Of a stretch of DNA of 64,000 nt, positions 19,383 through 28,919 are shown one piece after another. Under the pieces are notes generated by a model. The model did no database searches. It was not told the DNA's origin and saw nothing but the letters and a program-made list of their open reading frames with translations. The position numbers were made by a program, and so were the translations under genes. The DNA lies in NCBI GenBank assembly GCA_009786075.1, contig WQTX01000003.1, positions 16,308-80,307 on the forward strand, written 5' to 3'. Numbering within the stretch: position 1 is the first letter of the stretch; every line of letters starts with the position of its first letter. The DNA comes from Bacteroidota bacterium. Lineage in GTDB: Bacteria; Bacteroidota; Bacteroidia; Bacteroidales; UBA1715.

Positions 19383-19533
19383 AATAAAAAAAACAGCAAA
19401 ACCATTTTCAGATTTTACTGTTTTTTAAACTACGCCGATGCCTCATTATAAAACTTCCCACTTTAGCTTTGGCACGGAGGCACAAGTTACAAACTGCGCT
19501 AAACGGGGGAAAAGTTTTTCATTTGTTTATTTT

Positions 19534-19938
19534 TCAATTTTTAATTAAACATAGAGTACTTTTCTGCTCACCATTATTTGCTGTAACTCGATATTTACCA
19601 GCAGAAAGTTTACTAACATCAAGTGTTATAGTTTGACCTTCAAAAGATAGGTCAAATAATACTTCCCCTCTCTTATCAGTTATGGTAACAATGTGCAAGT
19701 CTGCTGTTTTAAAATACAAGGTAACCACCCCATAAGTTGGGTTAGGATACATCATAAAATTCAGAACTTCAAGCATTTCATCGCTTATGGCATCACCACC
19801 CATATTTACTCCGGCTTCATCGGTAAGTATACATATACACTCATTATCATTTGGGCGTTTATTATCATCATTGCACGAAATCAATACAGACGATAGTACC
19901 ATCATTGCCACTACTAAATAATTTACACTTTTTTCCAT
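19534..19938 (-). CDS. Small lipoprotein with T9SS type A-like C-terminal sorting domain
   Basis: Lipobox SSVLISCND; C-terminus MMYPNPTYGVVTLYFKTADLHIVTITDKRGEVLFD...LDVSKLSAGKYRVTANNGEQKSTLCLIKN. Confidence 0.7.
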   Translation of the reverse strand: MEKSVNYLVVAMMVLSSVLISCNDDNKRPNDNECICILTDEAGVNMGGDAISDEMLEVLNFMMYPNPTYGVVTLYFKTADLHIVTITDKRGEVLFDLSFEGQTITLDVSKLSAGKYRVTANNGEQKSTLCLIKN

Positions 19939-20007
19939 ATCAAAAATTGTTAAAATTTCATTAATACTCTCACTTGCTGTAAAATAACTTGTGCCCACTC
20001 ATAATTT

Positions 20008-21300
20008 TTAAATTGTAATTGACTTAACATACGCCAACCGCACACTAACAGCATTCCTATGCGCATCAAGCATCTCAGCCTCAGCCATAGTTTCCACAGC
20101 TGCACCAATTCCGAGCAAGCCCTCTTCCGAAATTTCCTGAAAAGTAATTTTTTTCACAAAACTATCAAGCGAAACGCCGCTGTATGCTTTTGCGTGTCCG
20201 TGCGTGGGCAGGGTGTGGTTTGTGCCCGAAGCGTAATCGCCGGTGCTTTCCGATGAGTAATTTCCCAAAAATACTGAGCCGGCATTTATCACTTTGCGGC
20301 TGAATACAAACGGTTCGTTTACGGCAAGAATTAAATGTTCGGGTGCATATTCGTTCATCATTTCTATGGCATCAGCCATAGCATCGAAATAAATAATTTT
20401 GCTGTTGCGAGCCGATGAGGCGGCTAATTCTTTACGTTGCAAAGTTTGCAATTGCAATGCAACTTGTTTCTGCGTTTCGTGTGCAATTTCTAAGGAATTT
20501 GTTAATAAAATTGCTTGGCTGTCCATACCGTGTTCGCACTGCGAAAGTAGGTCAGCGGCAATAAATTCAGGACGAGCGGTTTCGTCGGCAACTACCATTA
20601 CTTCCGAAGGTCCGGCAGGCATATCAATAGCCACGCCTTCGGTATTGACCATCATTTTTGCTTTGGTTACAAATTGATTTCCGGGACCGAAAATTTTATA
20701 TACTTGTGGTACGGTTTCGGTTCCATACGCCATGGCGGCAATTGCCTGTGCGCCGCCGGCTTTGAAAATTTTGGTTACGCCGGCTTGCCCGGCAGCATAT
20801 AAAATTGCAGGGTGTATGCCGTTTTTTCCTTCGGGCGTACACAATATAATTTCTTTACAACCGGCAATTTTCGCCGGAATAGCAAGCATTAAAATAGTAG
20901 AAAACAGCGGCGCTGTTCCCCCCGGAATATATAAACCAACTTTTTCTATTGCCACACTTTTGCGCCAGCATTTCACACCGTACATGGTTTCGGTAACTAC
21001 CGGCGTTTCCTCTTGTTGTTCATGAAACTTGGTAATATTGCGAATAGCAAGTTGAATTGCCTGTTGCAATTCTTGCGAAACGTTGGTATGCGCATTGGTA
21101 ATTTCCTCTTCACTCACAACAAGCGATTGCAAATTAGGATTATCGAATTTACGACCATAGTCGAACAATGCCGCATCGCCCTGTTGTTTTACATCGTTTA
21201 CAATTGAACGCACAATGTGTTCCAATTCGGCATTTTCAAAAACCGGACGGGCAAGTAATTCTTGCCATTGTTCACGCGAGGGATTTGAAATTATTTGCAT
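20008..21300 (-). CDS. hisD: Histidinol dehydrogenase
   Basis: VGLYIPGGTAPLFSTILML, FGPGNQFVTKAKMMV, DMPAGPSEVMVVAD, LLSQCEHG, GDYASGTNHTLPTHGHAKAYSGVSLDSF. Confidence 0.94.
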   Translation of the reverse strand: MQIISNPSREQWQELLARPVFENAELEHIVRSIVNDVKQQGDAALFDYGRKFDNPNLQSLVVSEEEITNAHTNVSQELQQAIQLAIRNITKFHEQQEETPVVTETMYGVKCWRKSVAIEKVGLYIPGGTAPLFSTILMLAIPAKIAGCKEIILCTPEGKNGIHPAILYAAGQAGVTKIFKAGGAQAIAAMAYGTETVPQVYKIFGPGNQFVTKAKMMVNTEGVAIDMPAGPSEVMVVADETARPEFIAADLLSQCEHGMDSQAILLTNSLEIAHETQKQVALQLQTLQRKELAASSARNSKIIYFDAMADAIEMMNEYAPEHLILAVNEPFVFSRKVINAGSVFLGNYSSESTGDYASGTNHTLPTHGHAKAYSGVSLDSFVKKITFQEISEEGLLGIGAAVETMAEAEMLDAHRNAVSVRLAYVKSITI

Positions 21301-21301
21301 A

Positions 21302-21462
21302 AAAAAAGCCCCCTCCCAGCCTCCCCCACAAGGGGAGGAGAAGGAGAGCATTGTGATTAAAGTTAGTATCTCATTATTTATTCAAGTCTTTTCAATTGCG
21401 TCAGCAAGTCCCCCTCGGTTACTGAGCGTAGTCGAAGTATGAGGGGGATTAGGGGGGCTTTA
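21302..21462. repeat. Family A element with another repeat nested in a hairpin loop
   Basis: agccccctcccagcctcccccacaaggggaggag...aagtccccctcggttactgagcgtagtcgaagtatgagggggattaggggggcttta. Confidence 0.92.
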
Positions 21463-22374
21463 CCGCATTAAAACAAAACCACTTTGCGGATTGCCAATTG
21501 TGAGCGTATTTCCATTCAAAGTCATAGTAGTAGTGCGCCAATTTGAAGTGGTGGGACCCACAACCAATTCTTGGACTTGCCAAGTGGTATTGTCTATTTT
21601 GGTAAAATTTCTAAACATTTGGCTACCGATAGAAACTCGTCCTTCATTCAACAAACGCAACCAAAACCCTGATGTAACCTGTGTCAAAACGCCAACATTA
21701 CCGCTAATAGTAACTACCAAACCGTCATTTTCTCTCGACCATCGTCCGGCAATCGCCTTTGTATCAGCAGGTCTTTCTGCAATTTCTTGGCTGTTGGTAG
21801 CAGTATTGTTTGTAATTGTATTATTTGAAGGAGCAGTTGCTTTATTGAAACCGGTATTAGCGGTATATGCCACATCGTTGTCAAATTCAAAATCTATATC
21901 AACATCAAAACTTTCATTTTCAGCAACTGCATTGTTGGAATACGAAGGTACAGTAGTCTGATTTGCCGGTTTTTCCGTGTTGGTATTATTTGTTTTTGCG
22001 ACAGAGGTAGCTCCGGTAAATTCAACCACATACGCCGAAACAGTTACCGTTTTTATTCTACACACCACAAAAAATTTGTCGTTTTCTTCAACCGTTTGAT
22101 TGATTACAGCTCGCGATTTACCAACCAAATCAGCCGATTCGAGCATTTTGCTCCGAGCATTCTCAACCAACGGTTTGAAACTACCGCCAAATCCCAGTAT
22201 TGCTACACCGCTGGCACTGCCTTTAACTTTACTGATAATTGTATAGTTGTTATTTTGTAGCACAACTTTTGTGTTGTTGTTGTTCATATTGCTTGTCAAA
22301 CCGGAGTGCATTGCACACGATGCCATGGAAAAAACAATTGCACCTATTATAATTATGTTTAAAAATCTTTTCAT
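21460..22374 (-). CDS. Lipoprotein, DUF6567-like N-terminal module with extra C-terminal domain
   Basis: Lipobox SMASCAMHSGL; ILGFGGSFKPLVENARSKMLESADLVGKSRAVINQTVE; shared with the next gene. Confidence 0.65.
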   Translation of the reverse strand: MKRFLNIIIIGAIVFSMASCAMHSGLTSNMNNNNTKVVLQNNNYTIISKVKGSASGVAILGFGGSFKPLVENARSKMLESADLVGKSRAVINQTVEENDKFFVVCRIKTVTVSAYVVEFTGATSVAKTNNTNTEKPANQTTVPSYSNNAVAENESFDVDIDFEFDNDVAYTANTGFNKATAPSNNTITNNTATNSQEIAERPADTKAIAGRWSRENDGLVVTISGNVGVLTQVTSGFWLRLLNEGRVSIGSQMFRNFTKIDNTTWQVQELVVGPTTSNWRTTTMTLNGNTLTIGNPQSGFVLMR

Positions 22375-22460
22375 TGTATTTGTTTTTAAAAATCAGTATT
22401 CAGTAGTGAGTAATCAGTATTCAGTATCAAGAATTTACTGTCGGTTACTCTGTACTATAA

Positions 22461-22826
22461 TTATTTAGTAAACTCAATTATATAACCCGAAACCGTTACA
22501 GTTTTTTTTCTACAAAATAAATAGAATTTGTCATTTATTTCAACTGTTTCGTTAATTACAGCTCGTGGTTTGCCAACTAAATCAGCCGATTCGAGCATAT
22601 TACTGCGAGCATTTTCAACCAATGGTTTGAAACTGCCGCCAAATCCCAATATGGCTCTTCCGGTGGCTTCGCCTTTTACTTTGCTTATAACTTTATAATT
22701 GTTGCCTTGCAATACCACATCAGTACTGCTGTTATTCATATTGCTTGTTAAACCTGAGTGCATAGCGCACGACGACATTGAAAAAACAATTGCAATTATT
22801 GTTAGTATGTTTAAATTTTTTTTCAT
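22461..22826 (-). CDS. Lipoprotein, short paralogue of the adjacent DUF6567-like gene
   Basis: CAMHSGLTSNMNNSSTDVVLQGNNYKVISKVKGEATGRAILGFGGSFKPLVENARSNMLESADLVGKPRAVIN. Confidence 0.68.
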   Translation of the reverse strand: MKKNLNILTIIAIVFSMSSCAMHSGLTSNMNNSSTDVVLQGNNYKVISKVKGEATGRAILGFGGSFKPLVENARSNMLESADLVGKPRAVINETVEINDKFYLFCRKKTVTVSGYIIEFTK

Positions 22827-22842
22827 GATATTTATTTTTTTT

Positions 22843-22981
22843 GAGCCCCCTCCCGACCTCCCCCTCAAGGGGAGGAGAAAGAAAACTGTGGTTAAATTTG
22901 TTAATTATTTCATTTTTTATTGTATCTTTTTCAGTTGCTTCAGAAAGTCCCCCCTTGTGGGGGGGATTTAGGGGGGCTTTA
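22843..22981. repeat. Family A element
   Basis: gagccccctcccgacctccccctcaaggggaggagaaag...ttgcttcagaaagtccccccttgtgggggggatttaggggggcttta. Confidence 0.93.
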
Positions 22982-23902
22982 TTGTTTTTTAGTTTTATCA
23001 ATTACCGACATTGCCGTTGCAATTATGCCGCTCACATCAGTCATCGACTGCGGAATAATCATGGTATTGTTGGTTTTTGCCATTTTACCGAATTCTGTTA
23101 AATATTGTTCGGCAATGCGCAAATTCACAGCATCGAGACCATGTTCGCTGCCTATGGCGGTTGCAATATCACGCAAACCGTTAGCCGTAGCTTTGGCAAC
23201 AGCTTCAATTTCCGATGCACGACCTTGCGCTTCGTTAATTCTACGTTGTTTTTCCCCTTCCGAACGGGCAATCAATTCTTGTTTATCACCCTCGGCAACG
23301 TTTATTTTTGCTTGTTTTGCACCTTCCGACTCGGCAATGATTGCTCGTTTTTCACGCTCGGCACGCATTTGTTTTTCCATTGCATCTTTTATGCTTTGCG
23401 GCGGTGTAATGTTTTTTACCTCGTAGCGAGTAACTTTCACGCCCCACGGGTCGCTTGCTTTATCCACAGCGTCCACAATTACCGAATTGATAGAATCGCG
23501 TTCTTCAAACGTTTTGTCTAATTCCAATTTACCAATCACGCTACGCATGGTTGTTTGCGCCAATTGAATAGCTGCAAACACATAATTATCAATACCATAC
23601 GATGCTTTGTGTGGGTCTACCACCTGCAAATACAAAATACCATCGACTTCTACCGAAATATTGTCGCGTGTGATACAGGTTTGCGATGCCACATCAATTG
23701 CGTGTTCTTTCAGTGAATGACGATAGGCAATTTTATCGACAAACGGAATGATAATTTTGAAACCTGCGAGCAGTGTTTCGTGATATTTACCCAATCGTTC
23801 AACGATAAATGCTTGACGTTGTGGTACTACTTTAACTGAGCCGATAAGAGCAAAAAATACTATGATTGCTAAGCCGACCCAAAAAATTGTTAAAAAATCC
23901 AT
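22979..23902 (-). CDS. SPFH/Band 7 membrane protein (stomatin/QmcA-like)
   Basis: VVPQRQAFIVERLGKYHETL, VDGILYLQVVDPHKASYGIDNYVFA, MRAEREKRAIIAESEGAKQ. Confidence 0.92.
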   Translation of the reverse strand: MDFLTIFWVGLAIIVFFALIGSVKVVPQRQAFIVERLGKYHETLLAGFKIIIPFVDKIAYRHSLKEHAIDVASQTCITRDNISVEVDGILYLQVVDPHKASYGIDNYVFAAIQLAQTTMRSVIGKLELDKTFEERDSINSVIVDAVDKASDPWGVKVTRYEVKNITPPQSIKDAMEKQMRAEREKRAIIAESEGAKQAKINVAEGDKQELIARSEGEKQRRINEAQGRASEIEAVAKATANGLRDIATAIGSEHGLDAVNLRIAEQYLTEFGKMAKTNNTMIIPQSMTDVSGIIATAMSVIDKTKKQ

Positions 23903-23904
23903 GT

Positions 23905-24351
23905 TTAATCCTCCTTGTTTTTAGTTACTATTAATGTTAAATTTTCTCGTTTTTGAATAAACACCACATCGCCTTTTGCAAAATTTTCGTTTGCTTCGGC
24001 TTTCCATGAAGTGCCGTTAAATTCTACTTTGCCATTGAGTGCCGCAAAATCTTCGAGCACAACGGCAGTTTTTCCTTTAAATTCGTCTTTCAACTCATCA
24101 AGTTCGCAGTTTTTTAGTTTTTTGTTAAACAATATTTGTTTGAACGATTTGCGAAAAGCTAAGAGTGTACTGCACGAAACAGTTACAAAAATCACAAGCT
24201 GCCATGTTGTGTTAATATCGAAAAAATACGCACACGCAGCGGTAATCAATGCGCCAATACCAAAAAATATAAGCACAAAACCAGGCACAACCAATTCAAG
24301 CAAAATGCCTGTTATGCCACAAATAAGCCAGAATAATTCGTTTATTTCCAT
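23905..24351 (-). CDS. NfeD-like membrane protein
   Basis: Multi-TM plus small C-terminal beta domain (GKTAVVLEDFAALNGKVEFNGTSWKAEANENFAKGDVV); paired with the SPFH gene. Confidence 0.83.
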   Translation of the reverse strand: MEINELFWLICGITGILLELVVPGFVLIFFGIGALITAACAYFFDINTTWQLVIFVTVSCSTLLAFRKSFKQILFNKKLKNCELDELKDEFKGKTAVVLEDFAALNGKVEFNGTSWKAEANENFAKGDVVFIQKRENLTLIVTKNKED

Positions 24352-24487
24352 TTTTTAGGTTTTTAGGGGTTAGGTTTTTAGGTTATAGGGGGTAGGGTTT
24401 TAGGTTGTAGGATATTCGATAGATATTCATTGTTTGTTTTGGTGGTTAATTCCTTGTTTCCTAAAACCTCGTTTCCTTGTCTCCTTC

Positions 24488-25351
24488 TTACAATATCATT
24501 TGTTCAATAGGGCACACCAAAATTCCTTCGGCTCCGGCGGCTTTTACTTGTTCTATTATGTCCCAAAACTTATCTTCGTTGATTACCGAATGTACCGAAC
24601 TCCAGCCTTTTTCCTGCAACGGAATAATTGTAGGGCTTTTCATGCCGGGAAGTAAGGTACACACTTTTTCGACTGCTTCGTTGGGCACATTCATTAAAAT
24701 ATATTTATTGTTTTGCGCTTTTTCTACGGCATCTATGCGCAATTGCCATTTTTCAAGCAAGGCTTGTTTTTCGGGCGAAAGATTTGAATTGCCAATAAGC
24801 GCCGCTTCTGATTTATAAATTTCTTCAACTTCACGCAAACCGTTTATCAGGAGCGTTCCGCCGGTGCTTACCAAATCGCAAATTGCATCAGCCAAACCAA
24901 TCGTAGGCGCAATTTCTACTGAACCGCTTATTTCGTGAATTTCGGCATTTACATTGTTTTGTTTCAAATAATTGCGTAGTAATACAGGGTATGATGTAGC
25001 TATACGTTTGCCTTCCAGCGATTTAATTGATGTATATTCAAAATCATTCGGCACAGCTATCGAAAGACGGCATTTTGAAAAACCAAGTTTTTTAATGATT
25101 GTAACATTTTGTTCCTGTTCTACAATTTCGTTCATACCAAGTATGCCAAAATCGGCAACGCCATCGGCTACATAGCCCGGAATATCGTCATCGCGGAGGA
25201 ATAATATTTCCATTGGGAAATTAAAAGCCTGTGTTTTCAATCTGCTTGAATTCGACACAAATTTAATTCCGCAATTTTTTAGCAATTCAATTGATTTTTC
25301 GCTCAAACGACCACTTTTTTGAATTGCTAATTTAATAATAGGTTGTTCCAT
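24488..25351 (-). CDS. hisG: ATP phosphoribosyltransferase (long form)
   Basis: KLAIQKSGRLSEKSIELLKNCGI, LRDDDIPGYVADGVADFGILG, RIATSYPVLLRNYL, ISGSVEIAPTIGLADAICDLVSTGGTL. Confidence 0.94.
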   Translation of the reverse strand: MEQPIIKLAIQKSGRLSEKSIELLKNCGIKFVSNSSRLKTQAFNFPMEILFLRDDDIPGYVADGVADFGILGMNEIVEQEQNVTIIKKLGFSKCRLSIAVPNDFEYTSIKSLEGKRIATSYPVLLRNYLKQNNVNAEIHEISGSVEIAPTIGLADAICDLVSTGGTLLINGLREVEEIYKSEAALIGNSNLSPEKQALLEKWQLRIDAVEKAQNNKYILMNVPNEAVEKVCTLLPGMKSPTIIPLQEKGWSSVHSVINEDKFWDIIEQVKAAGAEGILVCPIEQMIL

Positions 25352-25462
25352 TGTTGAAAGTTAATTTTTTCGTCCCACAAAAATACAAATTAATTAACAA
25401 TTAACAATTAACAATTAACAATTAATTTCCATAAAACAAAAAGATACACCCCTACGGCGAAT

Positions 25463-26419
25463 TTATTGCATTACAACTTCTGTTTCGCTAAACGAAAAAC
25501 CTCGCATGCAGTCGCTTATGCGCATGCGTTTTTTGCCTTCTATCTGCACATCGGTAGGCACAATAAAACCATCGCTCGTTGCAATTTGAATATTATTATC
25601 ATTTACGATAATTGTTCCGGGTGTGTGGTTGTGTTGTTCTACAATATAATTAACGAAAAATATTTTACACAGTAAATTTTGCCCGTTTTTAAGTAGCGTA
25701 GTCCAAGCTCCGGGGTAGGGCGAAAAACCACGAATGAAGTCGTAAATAGTTTTCGACGGAGCGTTCCAATTAATTTTGCAGGTTTCTTTATTGATTTTTG
25801 GCGCAGGCTTCAATTCCTCGTCTGCAATCATTGCGGATTGTTCAATTCCTATGTTTCCGTTTGTTTGTATGGCATTGAGTGTTTCCACAAGTAGTTCCGA
25901 TGCGGCGCGCATCAAATTATCGTGAACAATTCCGGCGGTATCGGTTGGGGCAATTGCTATTTCTTTTTGTAAAATAACTTTTCCCATGTCGATTTCTTCG
26001 TTTATGAAAAAACTTGTAACGCCCGTTTTTTCTTCGCCATGCACTACAGCCCAATTTATGGGCGCAGCTCCTCTATATTGCGGCAAAAGCGATGCGTGAA
26101 TATTGATAGTGCCTAATCGTGGTAATTGCCACACAATTTTTGGCAGCATACGAAAAGCAATTACAATAATAATATCGGGTTTCAAAGCCGTCAGTTCGCT
26201 GGTAAAATCGGGCGATTTTAAATTTTCGGGTTGTAGTAATGGCAGATTATGCTTCAAAGCGCATTGCTTAACTGCCGATTGCATTAATTTTTGTCCGCGT
26301 CCGGCAGGTTTATCAACAGCCGTAACTACACCCACAACTGAAAAATTGTGTGCAATCAACGTTTCCAATGGCTCCACCGCAAAATCGGGAGTGCCCATGT
26401 ATATAATACGAGGTTTCAT
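25463..26419 (-). CDS. fmt: Methionyl-tRNA formyltransferase
   Basis: RIIYMGTPDFAVEPLETLI, INIHASLLPQYRGAAPINWAVVHGEEKTGVT, IRGFSPYPGAW. Confidence 0.95.
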   Translation of the reverse strand: MKPRIIYMGTPDFAVEPLETLIAHNFSVVGVVTAVDKPAGRGQKLMQSAVKQCALKHNLPLLQPENLKSPDFTSELTALKPDIIIVIAFRMLPKIVWQLPRLGTINIHASLLPQYRGAAPINWAVVHGEEKTGVTSFFINEEIDMGKVILQKEIAIAPTDTAGIVHDNLMRAASELLVETLNAIQTNGNIGIEQSAMIADEELKPAPKINKETCKINWNAPSKTIYDFIRGFSPYPGAWTTLLKNGQNLLCKIFFVNYIVEQHNHTPGTIIVNDNNIQIATSDGFIVPTDVQIEGKKRMRISDCMRGFSFSETEVVMQ

Positions 26420-26421
26420 AT

Positions 26422-26506
26422 ATCTAATATGCTAATAAGTTAATATGCCAATATGCCAATAGTCATTAATTGGTATATTATCTTATTGGCATATTGGCAT
26501 ATATCA
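26422..26506. repeat. Palindromic word array, family E (ATGCCAAT words)
   Basis: taatatgctaataagttaatatgccaatatgccaat... mirrored by ...attggcatattggcatata, filling the gap between two minus-strand genes. Confidence 0.85.
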
Positions 26507-26507
26507 A

Positions 26508-28910
26508 CTACCCTTTAATCGTTCTTAAAAACCGTTGCCAACGCGATTTTGGTTTTTCATCAGTCTCTATGTAATAACTGTGGTCGCGATAATGTGAACT
26601 ATACCGATAGCCATAGCCTTGACCTTCAATATCATTTGCTAAAACACAAAGGTTTGGCAGTTTTTTCTCTTTTTGCACATTTGCCACAAATTCAAGCGCA
26701 GTTTTTGGTGTGTAATTTTGACGAACCACAAACACGTTCAAATCGCTATATCTTGCAATGCTCAGCATGTCGGCAACCAAACCGATAGGCGGTGTATCTA
26801 AAATGATATAATCGTAGCCCATGTGATTTATTTTGTCCATAAAATTGGCGAAATCTTCGCTTTCCAACATTTCCAGAGGATTGGGCGGAATTGTTCCCGA
26901 AAAAATAATATCAAAACCTTTTACCGGTGTTGGATTGACAATATCTTCAAATTCATTTTTCCCTATTAAATAATCGGTCAAACCAATGGTTTTGTTTGTG
27001 TCTAAATATTTATGCAAGGTTGGCTTGCGCAAATCAAGCCCGATAACAAGCACCCGTTTGTTGTTCATGGCTATAATTCCTGCCAAATTGAGTGCGCAGA
27101 ATGATTTTCCTTCACCGCTGATTGTCGATGTAAACGCAATAGTGTTGGTACTTGCTTTCTTTTTCAAGAAAAACGAAAGGTTTGTTCGTGCTGTGCGGAA
27201 CGATTCTACCACTGCTGATTTGGGGTGTTTTTTTACAATAATTCCGCCTTCGTATTTACTGTGAATAATTGACGCCAAAAGTGGAATACCTGTTTTAGTT
27301 TTTACGTCATCAATATCGGAGATACTATCTTTGAAAAAACCTACAATAAGAATAATAACAACCGGAATACACAGAGCTAAAAAGAAGGCAACAAGTAATA
27401 TCAGCAATTTGCGGGGTGCAGTTTGTTTTACATTGTCAATAAGAGCGTGGTCAACAAATCGGAGGTCGGGAACGTTTGCGGCTTTTGTTATGCCCACTTC
27501 GGCACGTTTTTGCAACAAAAAGTTGAACAAATTATCGTTCAATTGAAACTGCCGTTGTATTGCAATCATTTGACGTTCTGTGTTTGGCAGGCGTTCAATT
27601 TCACTCTCTATACGAGCAATTTCACGGTCTACCTCACGCAATTCTATGCGTGTAGATTCTATCATATTTTTCACATTATCGTTGAGCTGCTGAATAGCGG
27701 TAGTAATTTGTGAATTAATGATTTGCAAACTTGGGTGGTTTGCTTTTGCGCTAAATTCTATCACTTGTCGTTCGCTGTACAGTTTGCTCAATTGATTGAC
27801 CAAATTGTTGAGCAATTGGTCTTGAATACCCACTACCGAAGGAATTATAACATCATTGAAATCAGTGTCTTTAATGCTTTTTTGCAAATAATCGTAGTAT
27901 TTCAATTTAGTTTTTATGAGCGTTTGTTTCGAGCGTTGTTCCTCCAATTTTTGGAGTGCTGCAGTGCCTTCTTGCGAAATGTTTACAATCCGGTTGTCGG
28001 AGCGGAATGTTTCAAGATTTGTTTCGGCAAACGAGAGCGAATCGGTAATAGAACCAAGTTGTTCGTCGATAAACCGGATTGTATTCAACGACGTTTTGGC
28101 TTTTTCGCCCAATTCATTTTCTATAGCTATTTGTATGTGCGTATTCAAAAAATCAACTATTTTTTCGGGAACCGTTCCGATAATTGAAAGGTCTATAATC
28201 GAACCTCGTTTGGAATTTGCGCCTACACTTAAATTTTTCACATATCTGTTTGTCAAGTCGTTGTAATTGTTGAGCACTATCACATATCTTCTACCAATGT
28301 GAATACTGTCGGCAAAATTTTCTCGTTTTGTGAGTATAAATTTATAATCGGGTGTTTCAAACAATTCGCCAAACGATAGTTTTGTAAGTTTTACTGCGCC
28401 CGTATCACGGGGAATTTCAAGTGAAAATTGAGTGTTCGACAGAATGTGAATAAGTATTCTTTCGTTCAATCCTCTATTTAGTATTTCACTACCGGTGGTA
28501 TCGACTTGTAATTCAACTCTAAAAGGGCTGGCATTGTAAATTTCCACGTCGCGTACATAACCATCAATGAAATACGAAACTTGATAATTCAACCTTTCAA
28601 GCGTTTGACGCACTAAATTATATGAACGTAAAATAACGGTTTGATTATCAAGATTGCTTGTTTTGCTGCCCATTGAACCAAATTCCCGCATAATTCCACT
28701 CATGGAGCCAAGCGCATCTTCTTTTTCCAAAAGCACAACCGAATTGTTGGTGCTATATATTTTTGTAGCATAGCGCACATACAAAAATGCCACAGACACG
28801 CAGATACACATCGAAAGTGCAAACCAACGCCAATGTGATAGAAATAAATAGATATATTTTTTTATATCAATAGCGTCTTCGTTAGAATTATCTTGTTGTA
28901 GTGTAGTCAT
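26508..28910 (-). CDS. Second Wzc-like polysaccharide copolymerase / BY-kinase
   Basis: FTSTISGEGKSFCALNLAGI, VIGLDLRKPTLHKYL, YIILDTPPIGLVADM; Tyr-containing C-terminus. Confidence 0.92.
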   Translation of the reverse strand: MTTLQQDNSNEDAIDIKKYIYLFLSHWRWFALSMCICVSVAFLYVRYATKIYSTNNSVVLLEKEDALGSMSGIMREFGSMGSKTSNLDNQTVILRSYNLVRQTLERLNYQVSYFIDGYVRDVEIYNASPFRVELQVDTTGSEILNRGLNERILIHILSNTQFSLEIPRDTGAVKLTKLSFGELFETPDYKFILTKRENFADSIHIGRRYVIVLNNYNDLTNRYVKNLSVGANSKRGSIIDLSIIGTVPEKIVDFLNTHIQIAIENELGEKAKTSLNTIRFIDEQLGSITDSLSFAETNLETFRSDNRIVNISQEGTAALQKLEEQRSKQTLIKTKLKYYDYLQKSIKDTDFNDVIIPSVVGIQDQLLNNLVNQLSKLYSERQVIEFSAKANHPSLQIINSQITTAIQQLNDNVKNMIESTRIELREVDREIARIESEIERLPNTERQMIAIQRQFQLNDNLFNFLLQKRAEVGITKAANVPDLRFVDHALIDNVKQTAPRKLLILLVAFFLALCIPVVIILIVGFFKDSISDIDDVKTKTGIPLLASIIHSKYEGGIIVKKHPKSAVVESFRTARTNLSFFLKKKASTNTIAFTSTISGEGKSFCALNLAGIIAMNNKRVLVIGLDLRKPTLHKYLDTNKTIGLTDYLIGKNEFEDIVNPTPVKGFDIIFSGTIPPNPLEMLESEDFANFMDKINHMGYDYIILDTPPIGLVADMLSIARYSDLNVFVVRQNYTPKTALEFVANVQKEKKLPNLCVLANDIEGQGYGYRYSSHYRDHSYYIETDEKPKSRWQRFLRTIKG

Positions 28911-28919
28911 AAAAATTGA

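Noticed and set aside
24355-24487. Telomere-like or G-quadruplex array (ggtttttaggggttaggtttttaggttatagggggtaggg)
   Set aside because: Irregular word lengths and a palindromic partner (cctaaaacc) fit the spacer-word pattern better than a telomere-like or G4-specific element.
25388-25425. (ACAATTA)n microsatellite-like tract
   Set aside because: Short AT-rich tandem tract; may belong to the spacer-word phenomenon but is too simple to report as a separate finding.
27723-28187. 154-aa plus-strand ORF opposite the second wzc-like gene
   Set aside because: Antisense to a well-supported BY-kinase gene; low-complexity aromatic composition typical of shadow ORFs.
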